DNA of 64,000 nucleotides from positions 124,001-188,000 of the forward strand of contig CAJXNY010000002.1 of NCBI GenBank assembly GCA_913057435.1, written 5' to 3'. A program made the translations under genes and the position numbers. Below, piece by piece: positions 45,539 to 55,725 of this stretch (within the stretch, counting starts at the first letter, position 1; the number at the start of each line of letters is the position of its first letter). Origin of the DNA: an uncultured Oceanospirillaceae bacterium. Lineage in GTDB: Bacteria > Pseudomonadota > Gammaproteobacteria > Pseudomonadales > Balneatricaceae. Below the pieces are notes generated by a model. The model worked only from the letters and a program-made list of their open reading frames with translations, was not told where the DNA came from and made no database searches.

Positions 45539-46258
45539 TTACGGGGTGGAGCTGGCTGCAGACTGTTCGATAAAACTGTGCAGCAGTTCGGGGGTGCCAG
45601 CGAAGGCGACGCCATCACGGATGTCGGCGGCCAGGGACATTTGCAGGGCCAGAGCATCCTGTTTTTCTATGGCGGCAGTCATCTCGCGGTGGTGGTCTAC
45701 CAGGTAGTTTTCATCCAGCAGGCTGTTGGCCAGGCGCATAAAAGGGCCGAGCTGTAGCCAGATGCTTTCGATCAGCGGCAGGGTGATCTGGTGGGGGTTA
45801 GCGGTATAAATCTTCCGGTGGAAGGCCTGATTGAGGCTGCCGATCTCTTCGGTATCCCCAGCTTCAAAGGCGACATCAATATCCTGATCAAGCTGGCGCA
45901 GCTGGGCCAGCCGAGTGGCATCGATATAGGGCAGGGCACGGGTGGCGGCGTGGCTTTCCAGCGCAATACGCGCTTCGCACAGCTCATTAAACTTCATCGC
46001 TGTCATTCGGGGCACCATCACCCGGCGGTTGCCCTGGATCTCCAGTGCATTTTCAGCCGCCAGCTGACGCAGCGCTTCACGCACTGGCATCGGGCTGACA
46101 CCGAGAATTTCAGCCAGTCCACGGATGGTCAGCGCGCGCCCCGGAAGTATCTGCCCATTCATTACAGCCTGGCGCAGTGTCTGGTAAACCCACTGGGTGA
46201 TGGTGGTTGACGCATCACGCTCGGTCAGTCTGATTTTAATGGGGGATCGCTTATCCAT
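45539..46258 (-). CDS. GntR/FadR-family regulator of polyamine genes
   Basis: This 239-aa regulator has an N-terminal winged HTH (about 15-80: YQTLRQAVMNGQILPGRALT, then SPMPVREALRQLAAENAL) and an FCD effector domain with likely metal/ligand residues (RIALESHAAT, then LNQAFHRKIYTA, DHHREM). It lies between the spuC-type and potF-type genes. ATG 46258 is preferred over a GTG three codons upstream. Three TGTGATCACA palindromes near these promoters are its likely sites. The effector may be a polyamine or catabolite, by inference. Confidence 0.85.
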   Translation of the reverse strand: MDKRSPIKIRLTERDASTTITQWVYQTLRQAVMNGQILPGRALTIRGLAEILGVSPMPVREALRQLAAENALEIQGNRRVMVPRMTAMKFNELCEARIALESHAATRALPYIDATRLAQLRQLDQDIDVAFEAGDTEEIGSLNQAFHRKIYTANPHQITLPLIESIWLQLGPFMRLANSLLDENYLVDHHREMTAAIEKQDALALQMSLAADIRDGVAFAGTPELLHSFIEQSAASSTP

Positions 46259-46630
46259 TGTCACCACAATTGTCTGGTTTGTTATTTGGGTATTCTAATA
46301 GCATCCGCCTGAGCGGTATATGCAGGATTTCATGAATGTTGCGTGTTGACCCTGTTGCATTTATGTGATCACATTAAAGCGAACTTTGTGATCACATTTG
46401 ATCGATCATTCTGCGCTGACGAGCGCTGCCCTCGCACTGAAACCGGTGACCAGGGCACAAGGCAAGGCAGGGTGTGGGCCAGAATTCACACCCTTAAGAC
46501 AATAACAATAAACAGTCTGTCCTGTGGCAGGCGGGCCCGGAGTGGCCTTGCCCGTACAGTGACGCCGAACGACCGATATTACCCACCGGGGACGCGGCAG
46601 GGGATATCACAGCCTGATGGAGAACGTACG
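46259..46630. promoter_or_regulatory. Divergent control region of the GntR and potF-type genes
   Basis: The gap holds two operator palindromes (46363-46396). The remainder up to 46620 looks like an untranslated leader. I do not see a protein there although the potF-type frame stays open upstream of its ATG. Confidence 0.55.
46363..46396. promoter_or_regulatory. Paired GntR-type operators
   Basis: ATGTGATCACAT (46363-46374) and TGTGATCACA (46387-46396) are centred 23 bp apart, about two helical turns, between the GntR gene and the potF-type gene. Confidence 0.65.
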
Positions 46631-47722
46631 ATGAAATTTCGCAAATCCTGCCTGGTGGCCGCTATGGCCCTGTCTGCTTCAACTGCTGTTATGGCAAGTG
46701 AGCAGGTTGTTAACGTGTACAACTGGTCTGACTATATCGATCCCGCTGCGCTGGTGACGTTTGAGAAAGAGACTGGTATTAAAGTTAACTACGATGTGTA
46801 CGACACCAACGAAGTGCTGGAAGCCAAGCTGCTGGCCGGCGGCAGTGGCTACGATGTGGTGATACCGACCGCCTCATTCCTGGAACGTCAGGTTAAATCC
46901 GGCGTGTATGCCGAGATCGACCGCAGTCAGCTGAGCAACTACGGCAATCTGGACACGGTGATGGCAAACAAGGTCAGCACCCACGACCCGGACAACAAGC
47001 ACAATGTGCCATACACCTGGGGCACCATCGGGCTGGGCTATAACATTGATATGGTCAAGGCTCGGCTGGGGGACGTACCGGTTAATAGCTGGGACCTGAT
47101 CTTCAAACCTGAAATTGCAGCCAAACTGGAAGACTGTGGTATCGGCCTGCTGGACTCCTCGTCTGAAGTGATGGCCATCGCCCTCAACTATTTAGGGCTG
47201 GACCCGAATTCAGAGAAGAAGACGGATCTGAAAAAAGCCACTGACCTTATCTCCGCTGCCCGCCCGCACTACAAATACTTCCACTCCAGCAAATACATCT
47301 CTGATCTGGCCAATGGCGATATCTGTGTCACCCTGGCCTATAACGGTGATGTCTTACAGGCCCAGGGCACCGCGACCGAAGCAGGCCGGGGCGTGAACAT
47401 CGCTTACACCGTGCCGAAAGAGGGCGCGCCAGTCTGGTTTGATCTGATGGCCATTCCAGCCGATGCCCCGCATAAAGCGGCGGCCTACAAGTTCATCAAC
47501 TTTATTCTGCGCCCGGAGATTGCCGCCAGCATCTCGAATACCGTCTTTTTTGCGGTGCCCAACCAGGCAGCAAACGCACTGGTTGCCCCGGATGTACGCA
47601 ACAATAAAGCGGTGTACCCGTCTCAGGAAACCAAAGCGTTGCTGTACAGCCAGCAGGCTCATTCTGCCAAGTTTGACCGCAAGCTGACCCGCGCCTGGAC
47701 CAATATCAAAACCGGCCGTTAA
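46631..47722 (+). CDS. potF: Polyamine ABC transporter binding protein, PotF/SpuD type
   Basis: This 363-aa periplasmic protein has a signal peptide (about 1-22, cleaved after AVMA) and the mature start SEQVVNVYNWSDYIDPAAL, typical of PotF/SpuD. LLAGGSGYDVVIPTASFLERQ and WGTIGLGYN are further family marks, and the aromatic and acidic residues that hold putrescine or spermidine are expected there. ATG 46631 has GGAG upstream, and the signal peptide begins there, which decides the start. It leads the transport operon potF-G-H-I. Confidence 0.9.
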   Translation: MKFRKSCLVAAMALSASTAVMASEQVVNVYNWSDYIDPAALVTFEKETGIKVNYDVYDTNEVLEAKLLAGGSGYDVVIPTASFLERQVKSGVYAEIDRSQLSNYGNLDTVMANKVSTHDPDNKHNVPYTWGTIGLGYNIDMVKARLGDVPVNSWDLIFKPEIAAKLEDCGIGLLDSSSEVMAIALNYLGLDPNSEKKTDLKKATDLISAARPHYKYFHSSKYISDLANGDICVTLAYNGDVLQAQGTATEAGRGVNIAYTVPKEGAPVWFDLMAIPADAPHKAAAYKFINFILRPEIAASISNTVFFAVPNQAANALVAPDVRNNKAVYPSQETKALLYSQQAHSAKFDRKLTRAWTNIKTGR

Positions 47723-47736
47723 TCCCATGGCCCTGC

Positions 47737-47765
47737 GCTGGCTCACCGTATACGGCGGGGCCAGC
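47737..47765 (+). promoter_or_regulatory. Intercistronic hairpin between binding protein and ATPase genes
   Basis: GCTGGC and GCCAGC enclose the palindrome CCGTATACGG. There is no T-run, so an mRNA-stabilising or attenuating hairpin that keeps the binding protein in excess is more likely than a full terminator. Confidence 0.5.
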
Positions 47766-47877
47766 CCATTCTCTGCTGTTATACCTGAGCGTTGTCAGCC
47801 AGTGGTTCGCCCCTGGCAGCTTCTGGCTGACTACGTTTTCTTTTTGAGCGTCTAATAAAAACAAGAGTGAGGTTGTT

Positions 47878-49065
47878 ATGACTTCGACCCAACTGATTGA
47901 ACCTTGCGTTGCAGCCACCGTAGTAACGCCTTCTCCCACCGCTGACTCCGAAGCTCTGGCTGATAAATACGCGGGCCAGACGCCCTTTGTCAGTATTCAG
48001 AACGTTAGTAAAACCTTTGGTGATTTTACCGCCGTCGATAATGTCAGCCTGGATATCTACCAGAGCGAACTGTTCTGTCTGCTCGGCGGTTCCGGTTGCG
48101 GCAAAAGCACCCTGTTACGGATGCTCGCCGGGTTTGAAGAACCCAGCCAGGGCAAAATCCTGATCGACGGCGTGGACATGACGGGCATCCCTCCCTGGGA
48201 TCGGCCAGTCAATATGATGTTCCAGTCCTATGCACTGTTTCCCCATATGAACGTGGCAGACAACATCGCCTTTGGCCTCAAACGCGAGGGTGTGCCCCGT
48301 GATGAAGTGAAAGAGCGGGTGGCGAAGATGCTCGAACTGGTGCAGCTCGGCCACCTGGGCAAACGTAAACCCGATCAATTGTCGGGCGGACAGCGCCAGC
48401 GTGTTGCACTGGCACGGGCGCTGATCAAACGCCCCAAGCTACTGTTGCTGGATGAGCCACTGGGCGCGCTGGACCGCAAGCTGCGCGAAGAGACTCAGTT
48501 TGAGCTGATTAATATCCAGGAGTCGCTGGGCGTCACTTTTGTGGTGGTAACCCATGATCAGGAAGAAGCGATGACCCTGGCCAGCCGGATTGGGGTGATG
48601 GATCAGGGCATTATCGTACAGACCGACGAACCCCATGATATGTACGAATTCCCCAGCAGCCGCTTTGTGGCCGAGTTTATCGGCTCGGTTAATATCTTCG
48701 AAGGGATTGTGACCGAAGATGAACGCGACAGTGTCCGCATCAACTCCCGTGAGGCAGGCTGCACCCTGGCCGTTAACCACGGGATCAGCTGTGCGCCTCA
48801 TCAGCACGTGCATGTGGCCCTGCGCCCGGAAAAGATTCGTATCAGTCATAGCCATCCAGATCAGCAGGAGAACTGCATCAGCGGGGTGATCGAAGAGATC
48901 GCTTATATGGGCAGCCTGAGTTCATTCCGGGTGAAGCTGGCCAGCGGTAAAGAAATCCGTGTAACCCGGCCCAATACCGACCGGCGTATGGCTGAGCGTT
49001 TTACCTGGGAAGATAAAGTGTTTTTGTTCTGGGATGAAGACAGCAGCGTGGTACTCACCTCATGA
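47878..49065 (+). CDS. potG: Polyamine ABC transporter ATPase, PotG type
   Basis: This 395-aa ATPase has an N-terminal extension of about 35 residues, Walker A GGSGCGKST near 70-80, the signature LSGGQRQRVALARAL, Walker B LLLLDEPLGALD and the H-loop VTHDQEEA. The C-terminal TOBE-like regulatory domain (VHVALRPEKIRI) fits PotG/PotA. GAGG precedes the ATG. Its end overlaps the potH-type start by four bases. Confidence 0.92.
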   Translation: MTSTQLIEPCVAATVVTPSPTADSEALADKYAGQTPFVSIQNVSKTFGDFTAVDNVSLDIYQSELFCLLGGSGCGKSTLLRMLAGFEEPSQGKILIDGVDMTGIPPWDRPVNMMFQSYALFPHMNVADNIAFGLKREGVPRDEVKERVAKMLELVQLGHLGKRKPDQLSGGQRQRVALARALIKRPKLLLLDEPLGALDRKLREETQFELINIQESLGVTFVVVTHDQEEAMTLASRIGVMDQGIIVQTDEPHDMYEFPSSRFVAEFIGSVNIFEGIVTEDERDSVRINSREAGCTLAVNHGISCAPHQHVHVALRPEKIRISHSHPDQQENCISGVIEEIAYMGSLSSFRVKLASGKEIRVTRPNTDRRMAERFTWEDKVFLFWDEDSSVVLTS

Positions 49066-50033
49066 CAGATCTGACTCACCCCCGGCTGCCCGATACTGAC
49101 AAGGACAGCCCCGGCTGGCTGCAACGTAAGCTGCAGCCCCTGACCAAAACCCGCTGGGGTCGCTTTGCTGTCGTTGCGCTGCCACTGCTGTGGCTGGCAA
49201 TCTTCTTCTTTGTCCCCTTTATGGTGGTGTTCAAAATCTCGCTGGCCGAGACGGCTATCGCGATTCCACCTTACACCAGCCTGCTTGACTGGGATGCAGA
49301 AGAGGGGCTGCTGGCCCTGAGCCTGAACCTGGGCAACTATCTGTTCCTGCTGGAAGACTCCTTCTATATTGATGCCTGGCTGAGTTCGATCAAAATTGCC
49401 GGTATTTCTACCTTTTTCACCCTGCTGGTCGCTTTTCCCATCGCTTGGCTGATCGCCCGCAGTCATGGTTCACGCCGTGGGCTGTTGCTGGCGCTGGTGA
49501 TCCTGCCATTCTGGACCTCGTTCCTGTTACGGGTGTATGCCTGGATGGGCTTTCTGAAAAAGAACGGTATCGTCAACGAGTTCCTGCTCTCCATAGGGGT
49601 GATCGATCAGCCGCTGATCATGCTGCAGACTGATTTTGCCGTCTATCTGGGCATTGTTTATACCTACCTGCCGTTTATGGTGCTGCCGCTCTATACCGCG
49701 CTGGAAAAACTGGATATGACGCTGTTTGAAGCCGCCGAAGATCTGGGCTGTCGGCCGATACAGAGTTTCTTCCTGATTACGCTGCCACTGGCCATACCCG
49801 GCATTGTGGCGGGCTGTGTGCTGGTGTTTATCCCTGCTGTGGGCGAGTTCGTGATTCCGTCGCTGCTTGGTGGCTCGGATACCCTGATGATTGGCCGGGT
49901 ACTCTGGGATGAGTTCTTCCTCAATCGAGACTGGCCGATGGCCTCGGCAGTGGCGATTGTGATGCTGATTGTGATTGTGTTGCCGGTGATGTTTATCCGT
50001 AACGGCAAAAACAACGGGGAGGGGGCGTCATGA
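49062..50033 (+). CDS. potH: Polyamine ABC transporter permease, PotH type
   Basis: This 323-aa permease has about six helices and the EAA loop (EAAEDLGCRPIQSFFLITLPLAIPGI). The N-terminus has a cytoplasmic lead of about 35 residues. It overlaps the ATPase gene before it and the second permease gene after it by four bases each (ATGA), so all are coupled in translation. Confidence 0.92.
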   Translation: MTDLTHPRLPDTDKDSPGWLQRKLQPLTKTRWGRFAVVALPLLWLAIFFFVPFMVVFKISLAETAIAIPPYTSLLDWDAEEGLLALSLNLGNYLFLLEDSFYIDAWLSSIKIAGISTFFTLLVAFPIAWLIARSHGSRRGLLLALVILPFWTSFLLRVYAWMGFLKKNGIVNEFLLSIGVIDQPLIMLQTDFAVYLGIVYTYLPFMVLPLYTALEKLDMTLFEAAEDLGCRPIQSFFLITLPLAIPGIVAGCVLVFIPAVGEFVIPSLLGGSDTLMIGRVLWDEFFLNRDWPMASAVAIVMLIVIVLPVMFIRNGKNNGEGAS

Positions 50034-50836
50034 AGCGCAACGGTTACTTTCTGAAAATTACCGCAGGGCTGGGCTTTCTCTTTCTCTATGCGCCAATTAT
50101 TGCCCTGATCGTCTACAGCTTTAACCGCTCCAAACTGGTGACGGTGTGGGGGGGCTGGTCACTGAAATGGTATAGCGAGCTGTTCAAAAACGCTCAGATT
50201 ATCGATGCCGCGATGCTGAGTCTGAAAATCGCCCTGATCAGTGCCACCGTCGCCGTGGTGCTGGGTACCATGGCCGGGATGGCGCTCAGTCGTTTTGGTG
50301 CGTTTCGCGGGCGAATGTGGATGTCCGGCTTTATTACCGCACCGCTGGTGATGCCCGAGGTGATTACCGGCCTGTCACTGCTGTTGCTGTTTGTGGCACT
50401 GGAGGCCACCTTCGGCTGGCCCGCCGGACGCGGCTCTACCACCATTATTATCGCCCACAGTACGTTCTGTATGGCCTACGTGGCGGTGATTGTGCAGTCC
50501 CGGCTGTCGTCGATGGATGAGACCCTGGAAGAGGCCGCAATGGATCTGGGGGCAAAACCCTCATCACTGTTCTTCCTGGTCACGCTGCCCCTGATTACCC
50601 CGGCGCTAATCTCCGGCTGGTTGCTGTCGTTTACCCTGTCACTGGATGATCTGGTGATCGCCAGCTTTGTGTCCGGGCCGGGTAACAGCACCTTGCCAAT
50701 GGTGATCTTCTCCAAAGTCAGACTGGGCGTCACACCGGAGGTCAATGCGCTGGCCACCATTATGATCGCCATTGTGGCGCTGGGTGTAGTCGTTGCCATG
50801 CTGCAGCTGCGGCGTAAGGACCGGATCAGCAGCTGA
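50030..50836 (+). CDS. potI: Polyamine ABC transporter permease, PotI type
   Basis: This 268-aa permease completes the heterodimeric channel. It has the first helix GLGFLFLYAPIIALIVYSFN, which is typical of PotI/PotC, and the EAA loop (EEAAMDLGAKPSSLFFLVTLPLITPAL). A terminator follows 20 bases later, so the transport operon ends here. Confidence 0.92.
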   Translation: MKRNGYFLKITAGLGFLFLYAPIIALIVYSFNRSKLVTVWGGWSLKWYSELFKNAQIIDAAMLSLKIALISATVAVVLGTMAGMALSRFGAFRGRMWMSGFITAPLVMPEVITGLSLLLLFVALEATFGWPAGRGSTTIIIAHSTFCMAYVAVIVQSRLSSMDETLEEAAMDLGAKPSSLFFLVTLPLITPALISGWLLSFTLSLDDLVIASFVSGPGNSTLPMVIFSKVRLGVTPEVNALATIMIAIVALGVVVAMLQLRRKDRISS

Positions 50837-50856
50837 TCAAGATGCACTGTTTAACC

Positions 50857-50884
50857 AGGCTGCCCTGCGGGGCGGCCTTTTCTC
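50857..50884 (+). terminator. Terminator after the potFGHI-type operon
   Basis: AGGCTGCCC pairs with GGGCGGCCT (one G-T pair) around TGCG and is followed by TTTTCTCG. Confidence 0.8.
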
Positions 50885-50938
50885 GTTCAGGCCCTGTGTC
50901 GCCGCTAACTTGATGCGCCAACTAACAAGGATGCTGTT

Positions 50939-52918
50939 ATGTCTGTATGCCAACGTATTATCGCCACTTTACTGGCGGTGCTTGCACTGTTCCTGATCAC
51001 GTCAGCGCTCTCCTGGTACAGCTTCACCACTGTCAGTCAGCAGGTCCAGGTGGTGATTAATGAAGCCTCTCCCCGCGTGTTTTCCAGTGGCCAGTTACGG
51101 GCCGAGCTGGCTCAGACCCGTTACGTACTGCTGGACTATATTTCTGGCCAGCGTAATGGCGATGCTACCGCCATTGATAGCACCCTGGCCGAACTGCATA
51201 GCCAGATAAATAACGAGCTGGCAACGCTGGCGCGGCTTGAGCACGGCTCTGATGCCGTGCAGCAGATACAGTCACTGACAGCGTCGGTATTCCAGTCTGC
51301 CAGCACCCTGATCCAGGAAAAACAGCACTACTGGCAACAGCTCAACCAGCAAGCCGGCCAGGCTAAAGCCTTTAAGTATCTGTCAGAGGAGCTGGTGTAT
51401 ACCTTTGAAGATCTGCTTGATGAAGAGTTTCGTTATGCTTTTCTGAAAGTCGTGCGCCCGCTGCGAGATGACAGCCTGTTCCTGGCCAGCAAAGTACGTG
51501 CGTTATTGCTGCTACAAAATGCAGATAAGGCCCGCACGGCACTGGCTGAGGTTGAAGCCAGTATCAAAACTCTGGACAAGGTTGTTACTCAGGTTGCCGC
51601 GATTGATCGTGAGGCGCACGAGGCCATTGTAGAAAGCTGGCAGCCCTACCGTAGCCAGCTGCTGGATGCAGATAAAACCCTGCAATCCCATGTGGCTGCA
51701 CTGGCAGCCTTACAACGCTCCAAAGCGCAGCTGCATAAAATTGAGCAACAGGTGACTCTGAACGAACAACAGCTCAATCGCTTTATGGACAGCGCTTTGG
51801 CGCAGGCTGCGACCATCGGTCAGCAGACCCATGCCACCATTATCAAAGGCGAGTGGCTGATCGCAGCGGGCACCGTGCTAGCGATGCTCTGCTCACTATT
51901 GTTCGGTTATCGGCTGGTGTCTCATATCCGCCATGCATTAGGCCTGGTGGTAGAAGGGGTGACTCAGATCAGCGCCGGTAATCTGGCCCATGTGATCGTA
52001 CTGGAGGGCCATGATGAACTGGCCGATCTGGCGCAGAAAACCAACACACTTTCCACCCAGCTGAACCAGCTGGTCGGGCAGATCAGCACGGCCGTCACCG
52101 ATGTGCAGCAAGCAGCGGGTATCAGCGCGACAATCAGCACCCAGACCCTGGCCGGAGTCGAACAGCAAAGCCAGCAAAGTACCCGGCTGGCCACCATCGC
52201 CAGCCAGATGGAAGCCAGTGCCCGCGATGTTGCTGGCCATGCCCACCAGACTCTGGATGATGCCATTGAGGCAGAGGCCACCCTGGCCAGCAGTCACCAG
52301 GCGCTGATCGATAACAGCCAGGCAATGGAAGGGCTGGCAAGCCAGGTCACCGCGTCCATGGGGGATGTGTCTGCACTGGCTGAGCACGCGGAAGCGATCA
52401 GCAATGTCATTCATGTGATCAAAGAGATTGCCGGTCAGATCAACCTGCTGGCACTCAACGCGGCGATCGAAGCAGCACGCGCCGGAGACAGTGGGCGGGG
52501 CTTTTCCGTGGTAGCGGATGAGGTGCGCTCACTGGCGAACCGTACCCAGGGCTCGATCAGCAGCATTGAAGAAATGGTGATCACCCTGCAAACCGGGGCG
52601 CAGCAAAGCACCGCCTCCATGTCCCGTTGCAGCGAAGGTGCCCACCGCTGCAGCGAACAGGAAAACCAGAATAACCAGTCTCTGGGGCAGGTGGCTGCAG
52701 CGGTAAGGCGGATACGGGAAATGAATACTCAGGTAGCAACCGCAACTGACCAGCAAAACGCCACTGTTGAGGATATTAGTCACAGTCTGCTGGAGATTAA
52801 CCAGATCATGGCCGACACCACCCAGGGGGCTGAGCAGGCAACCGAACAGAGCCAACGCTTGCTGAGCCTGTCCGGGGAGTTGTCCCAGCTGGTGCTGCGC
52901 TTCCGGCTGGAGCCCTGA
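50939..52918 (+). CDS. Methyl-accepting chemotaxis protein
   Basis: This 659-aa chemoreceptor has TM1 at about 8-28, a large mostly helical periplasmic domain (about 30-300), TM2 at about 303-325 ([19 protein letters not shown]), a HAMP domain and the signalling domain with the tip sequence [21 protein letters not shown]. There is no C-terminal CheR-binding pentapeptide. Its place between polyamine transport and PuuA genes suggests a polyamine or related attractant, by context only. The ligand domain is longer than a plain four-helix bundle. Confidence 0.9.
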   Translation: MSVCQRIIATLLAVLALFLITSALSWYSFTTVSQQVQVVINEASPRVFSSGQLRAELAQTRYVLLDYISGQRNGDATAIDSTLAELHSQINNELATLARLEHGSDAVQQIQSLTASVFQSASTLIQEKQHYWQQLNQQAGQAKAFKYLSEELVYTFEDLLDEEFRYAFLKVVRPLRDDSLFLASKVRALLLLQNADKARTALAEVEASIKTLDKVVTQVAAIDREAHEAIVESWQPYRSQLLDADKTLQSHVAALAALQRSKAQLHKIEQQVTLNEQQLNRFMDSALAQAATIGQQTHATIIKGEWLIAAGTVLAMLCSLLFGYRLVSHIRHALGLVVEGVTQISAGNLAHVIVLEGHDELADLAQKTNTLSTQLNQLVGQISTAVTDVQQAAGISATISTQTLAGVEQQSQQSTRLATIASQMEASARDVAGHAHQTLDDAIEAEATLASSHQALIDNSQAMEGLASQVTASMGDVSALAEHAEAISNVIHVIKEIAGQINLLALNAAIEAARAGDSGRGFSVVADEVRSLANRTQGSISSIEEMVITLQTGAQQSTASMSRCSEGAHRCSEQENQNNQSLGQVAAAVRRIREMNTQVATATDQQNATVEDISHSLLEINQIMADTTQGAEQATEQSQRLLSLSGELSQLVLRFRLEP

Positions 52919-53043
52919 CCCGCCAGTAAATGGAATAAATATCTAATCTATCAGTCTAAGCAGCAAAGTAGCCCGCGGCTGGCAACAGGCTGTAACAGGT
53001 GCTGGCTACACTTCAGCCCCCGCATTAACAGGACAGGTGATTT

Positions 53044-54390
53044 ATGGATGCCGTTGCCAGGTTTCTTAAGGACAATGCCATTACTGAAGTTGAGTCCACC
53101 CTGCCGGATATGACCGGCAACGCCCGAGGCAAGTTCTACCCCACCCGTAAATTCCTCAGCGAACAGGGTGGGCGCATTCCGGAAACCTTGCTGGTGCAAA
53201 CGGTGACCGGTGACTGGGCCAGTAATCACTACGAAATCGTCGATCCCAGCGACCGCGATATGCTGTTGCAGCCGGACCCGAATACTTTGCGTATTGTGCC
53301 CTGGGCCGATGAGCCCACCGCGCAGATCATCAATAACTGCCTGACTCAGGCCGGGGATCCTCATCCGCTGTGCAGCCGTAATGTTCTGCGCCGGGTGCTG
53401 GCGCTGTACGAACAAGAGGGGCTGACCCCGGTGATCGCCCCGGAGGTCGAGTTTTATCTGATCCATAAAAACACCGACCCTGATTACGAACTCAAACCCG
53501 CGACGGGCCGCTCGGGTCGTCGGGAAACGGCTCGCCAGTCTTACAGCATTGATGCGGTGAACGAGTTCAACCCGCTAATCGATACCCTGTATACCTACTG
53601 CGAAGAGCAGGGGCTGGCCGTGGATACTCTGATCCACGAAGCGGGCGCGGCGCAGATGGAGATAAACTTTCTCCATGGTGACCCGCTGGCATTGGCTGAT
53701 CAGGTCTTTGTGTTCAAGCGTACGTTGCGCGAGTCAGCGCTCAAACACGGTATTTATGGCACGTTTATGGCCAAGCCGATGCAGCATGAGCCGGGCAGCT
53801 CCATGCATATCCACCAGAGCCTGATCGACAGCCGCACCGGTGAAAATGTGTTTGCGGGCACCGATGGCGAGGCATTCAGTTCGACGTTTTACCACTATAT
53901 GGGTGGGCTACAGGCCTATACCCCGGCGGCGATCAGCTTTTTCGCCCCCAACGTTAACTCCTACCGCCGCTTTGCCCCGGAGATATCCGCGCCGGTCAAT
54001 ATGAAATGGGGTATCGATAATCGCACGACTGGCCTGCGTGTGCCCGATGCACCGGCCGATGCCACCCGCATCGAAAACCGTTTTCCCGGTGCCGACTCAA
54101 ACCCTTACCTTGCTATCGCGGCCAGCCTGGCCTGCGGTTATCTGGGCCTGAAAGGCCAGTTACAACCGACCCGGCCGACCCAGAATGCAGCAGCGGAGGA
54201 GGGTGACATGGTTGAGCTGGCCCGTTCCCTCGAAGAAGGCTTACGGTTGCTGGAAGATTGCCCTGAGCTGACCGCTATCATGGGGGAATTATTTGTGGCG
54301 GCTTATATTGGGGTTAAACGGGCCGAGTTCGAGACATTTCATCAGGTGATCAGCTCATGGGAGCGCGAATACCTGTTACTCAATGTCTAG
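53044..54390 (+). CDS. puuA: Gamma-glutamylputrescine synthetase, PuuA type
   Basis: This 448-aa glutamine-synthetase-fold ligase has the catalytic elements EVEFYL, EAGAAQMEINF, the HIHQS segment and FAPNVNSYRRF, then NRTTGLRVP and ENRFPGADSNPYLAIAA. The PuuA branch joins glutamate to putrescine, and relatives act on other amines. Its neighbours (PuuB, PuuC, polyamine transporter) support PuuA over ordinary GlnA, and true GlnA would carry the adenylylated tyrosine region not evident here. PuuB follows with 26 bases between. Confidence 0.87.
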   Translation: MDAVARFLKDNAITEVESTLPDMTGNARGKFYPTRKFLSEQGGRIPETLLVQTVTGDWASNHYEIVDPSDRDMLLQPDPNTLRIVPWADEPTAQIINNCLTQAGDPHPLCSRNVLRRVLALYEQEGLTPVIAPEVEFYLIHKNTDPDYELKPATGRSGRRETARQSYSIDAVNEFNPLIDTLYTYCEEQGLAVDTLIHEAGAAQMEINFLHGDPLALADQVFVFKRTLRESALKHGIYGTFMAKPMQHEPGSSMHIHQSLIDSRTGENVFAGTDGEAFSSTFYHYMGGLQAYTPAAISFFAPNVNSYRRFAPEISAPVNMKWGIDNRTTGLRVPDAPADATRIENRFPGADSNPYLAIAASLACGYLGLKGQLQPTRPTQNAAAEEGDMVELARSLEEGLRLLEDCPELTAIMGELFVAAYIGVKRAEFETFHQVISSWEREYLLLNV

Positions 54391-54416
54391 GGATCACGAC
54401 ATACAGGGGAGAGAAC

Positions 54417-55700
54417 ATGGGGCTACCGGGCTATGAGGGCTCGTACTACGCAGACACCGCATTGCCAGCCGTGAACTACCCGGCATTGACCGGCGAGGCG
54501 CGTTGCGATGTCTGTGTTATTGGCGCGGGTTACACCGGCCTGTCGGCGGCGTTACATCTGGCTGAGCAGGGTTATAGCGTGTGCCTGCTGGAGGCCGAAA
54601 AGGTTGGCTGGGGGGCATCAGGCCGTAATGGCGGCCAGGTAGCCCCCGGCCACAATATGGACCATGCCGAGTTGTGTCGCACGATGGGCAAGGCAGACGC
54701 CGACCCGCTCTGGCAGATGAGCCTGGAGTCCGTAGATCTGGTGCGAGCGCTGATAAGCCGCCATCGAATCGACTGCGATCTGAAATCCGGCGTACTGCAT
54801 GTCGCAGCCCGACCTGAGCATAGCGCTGCGTTCAAAGCCGCCGCAGCCTACAACCAGCAGGTATTAAACTACGACCACTGCCGCTATATGACCCCGGAAC
54901 AGGTTGCCAGCATTCTGGGCACTGACCACTATCATGGCGGTGAATACTGGTCCGATGCCGCGCACCTTCACCCCCTGAATTATGCCCTTGGGCTGGCCGC
55001 TGCGGCACAACAGGCCGGGGTGAGTATTTACGAACATAGCCGGGTGACCTGCTATCACACCCGCCAGGGTGTGCGGGTGAATACCACCCATGGCAGAGTG
55101 CTGGCCGACAGCCTGGTGCTGGCCTGCAACGGCTATCTGGGTAAGCTTGCGCCGCAAGTTGCGGGTAAGATCATGCCCATCAATAATTTTATGCTGGCCA
55201 CCGAGCCACTCAGTGACGCCCTGTGTCAGCAGATCAACGCCAGGGATCTGGCAGTGGCCGACTCAAAGTTTGTGGTGAATTATTTCAGGCTGTCAGCAGA
55301 TAAGCGCTTGCTATGGGGCGGTGGGGAGAATTATACCCAACGCTTTCCGGCAGATATTGCAGGCCTGGTGCGCAAACAGATGCTGGCGGTCTATCCGCAA
55401 CTGGCAGAGGTGAAGGTTGATTACAGCTGGGGCGGTACCCTGGCGATCACGATGAACCGGATGCCCAGTTTTGATCGGCTGGATAACCAGCTGTTTGTTA
55501 CGCAGGGTTATTCCGGTCATGGTGTGGCACTGGCGACACTGGCAGGGAAGCTTATCGCCGAGGCGATCAGTGGCGCACCTGAGCGGTTCGATCTGTTCGC
55601 CCGCGTGCCCACACCTGCGTTCCCGGGTGGTACTTTGCTACGCAAACCAGGCCAGCTAGCGGGGATGCTTTATTACGCGATGCGTGATCGCTGGTTCTAG
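54417..55700 (+). CDS. puuB: Gamma-glutamylputrescine oxidase, PuuB type
   Basis: This 427-aa FAD oxidase of the DAO family has CDVCVIGAGYTGLSAALHLAE and ASGRNGGQV as FAD-binding segments and YSWGGTLAITMNRMP, then QGYSGHGVALAT at the C-terminal end, all typical of PuuB. It oxidises the gamma-glutamylated amine to an aldehyde. ATG 54417 with GGGGAGAG upstream is chosen. An in-frame start 20 codons upstream would lie inside the puuA-type gene. Confidence 0.88.
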   Translation: MGLPGYEGSYYADTALPAVNYPALTGEARCDVCVIGAGYTGLSAALHLAEQGYSVCLLEAEKVGWGASGRNGGQVAPGHNMDHAELCRTMGKADADPLWQMSLESVDLVRALISRHRIDCDLKSGVLHVAARPEHSAAFKAAAAYNQQVLNYDHCRYMTPEQVASILGTDHYHGGEYWSDAAHLHPLNYALGLAAAAQQAGVSIYEHSRVTCYHTRQGVRVNTTHGRVLADSLVLACNGYLGKLAPQVAGKIMPINNFMLATEPLSDALCQQINARDLAVADSKFVVNYFRLSADKRLLWGGGENYTQRFPADIAGLVRKQMLAVYPQLAEVKVDYSWGGTLAITMNRMPSFDRLDNQLFVTQGYSGHGVALATLAGKLIAEAISGAPERFDLFARVPTPAFPGGTLLRKPGQLAGMLYYAMRDRWF

Positions 55701-55725
55701 GGAGCAGAGCAGCTGCGTACATCGC

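Noticed and set aside
46343-46630. Upstream extension of the potF-type protein by 96 codons
   Set aside because: A normal signal peptide and ribosome binding site start at 46631, and the upstream part overlaps the operator palindromes.
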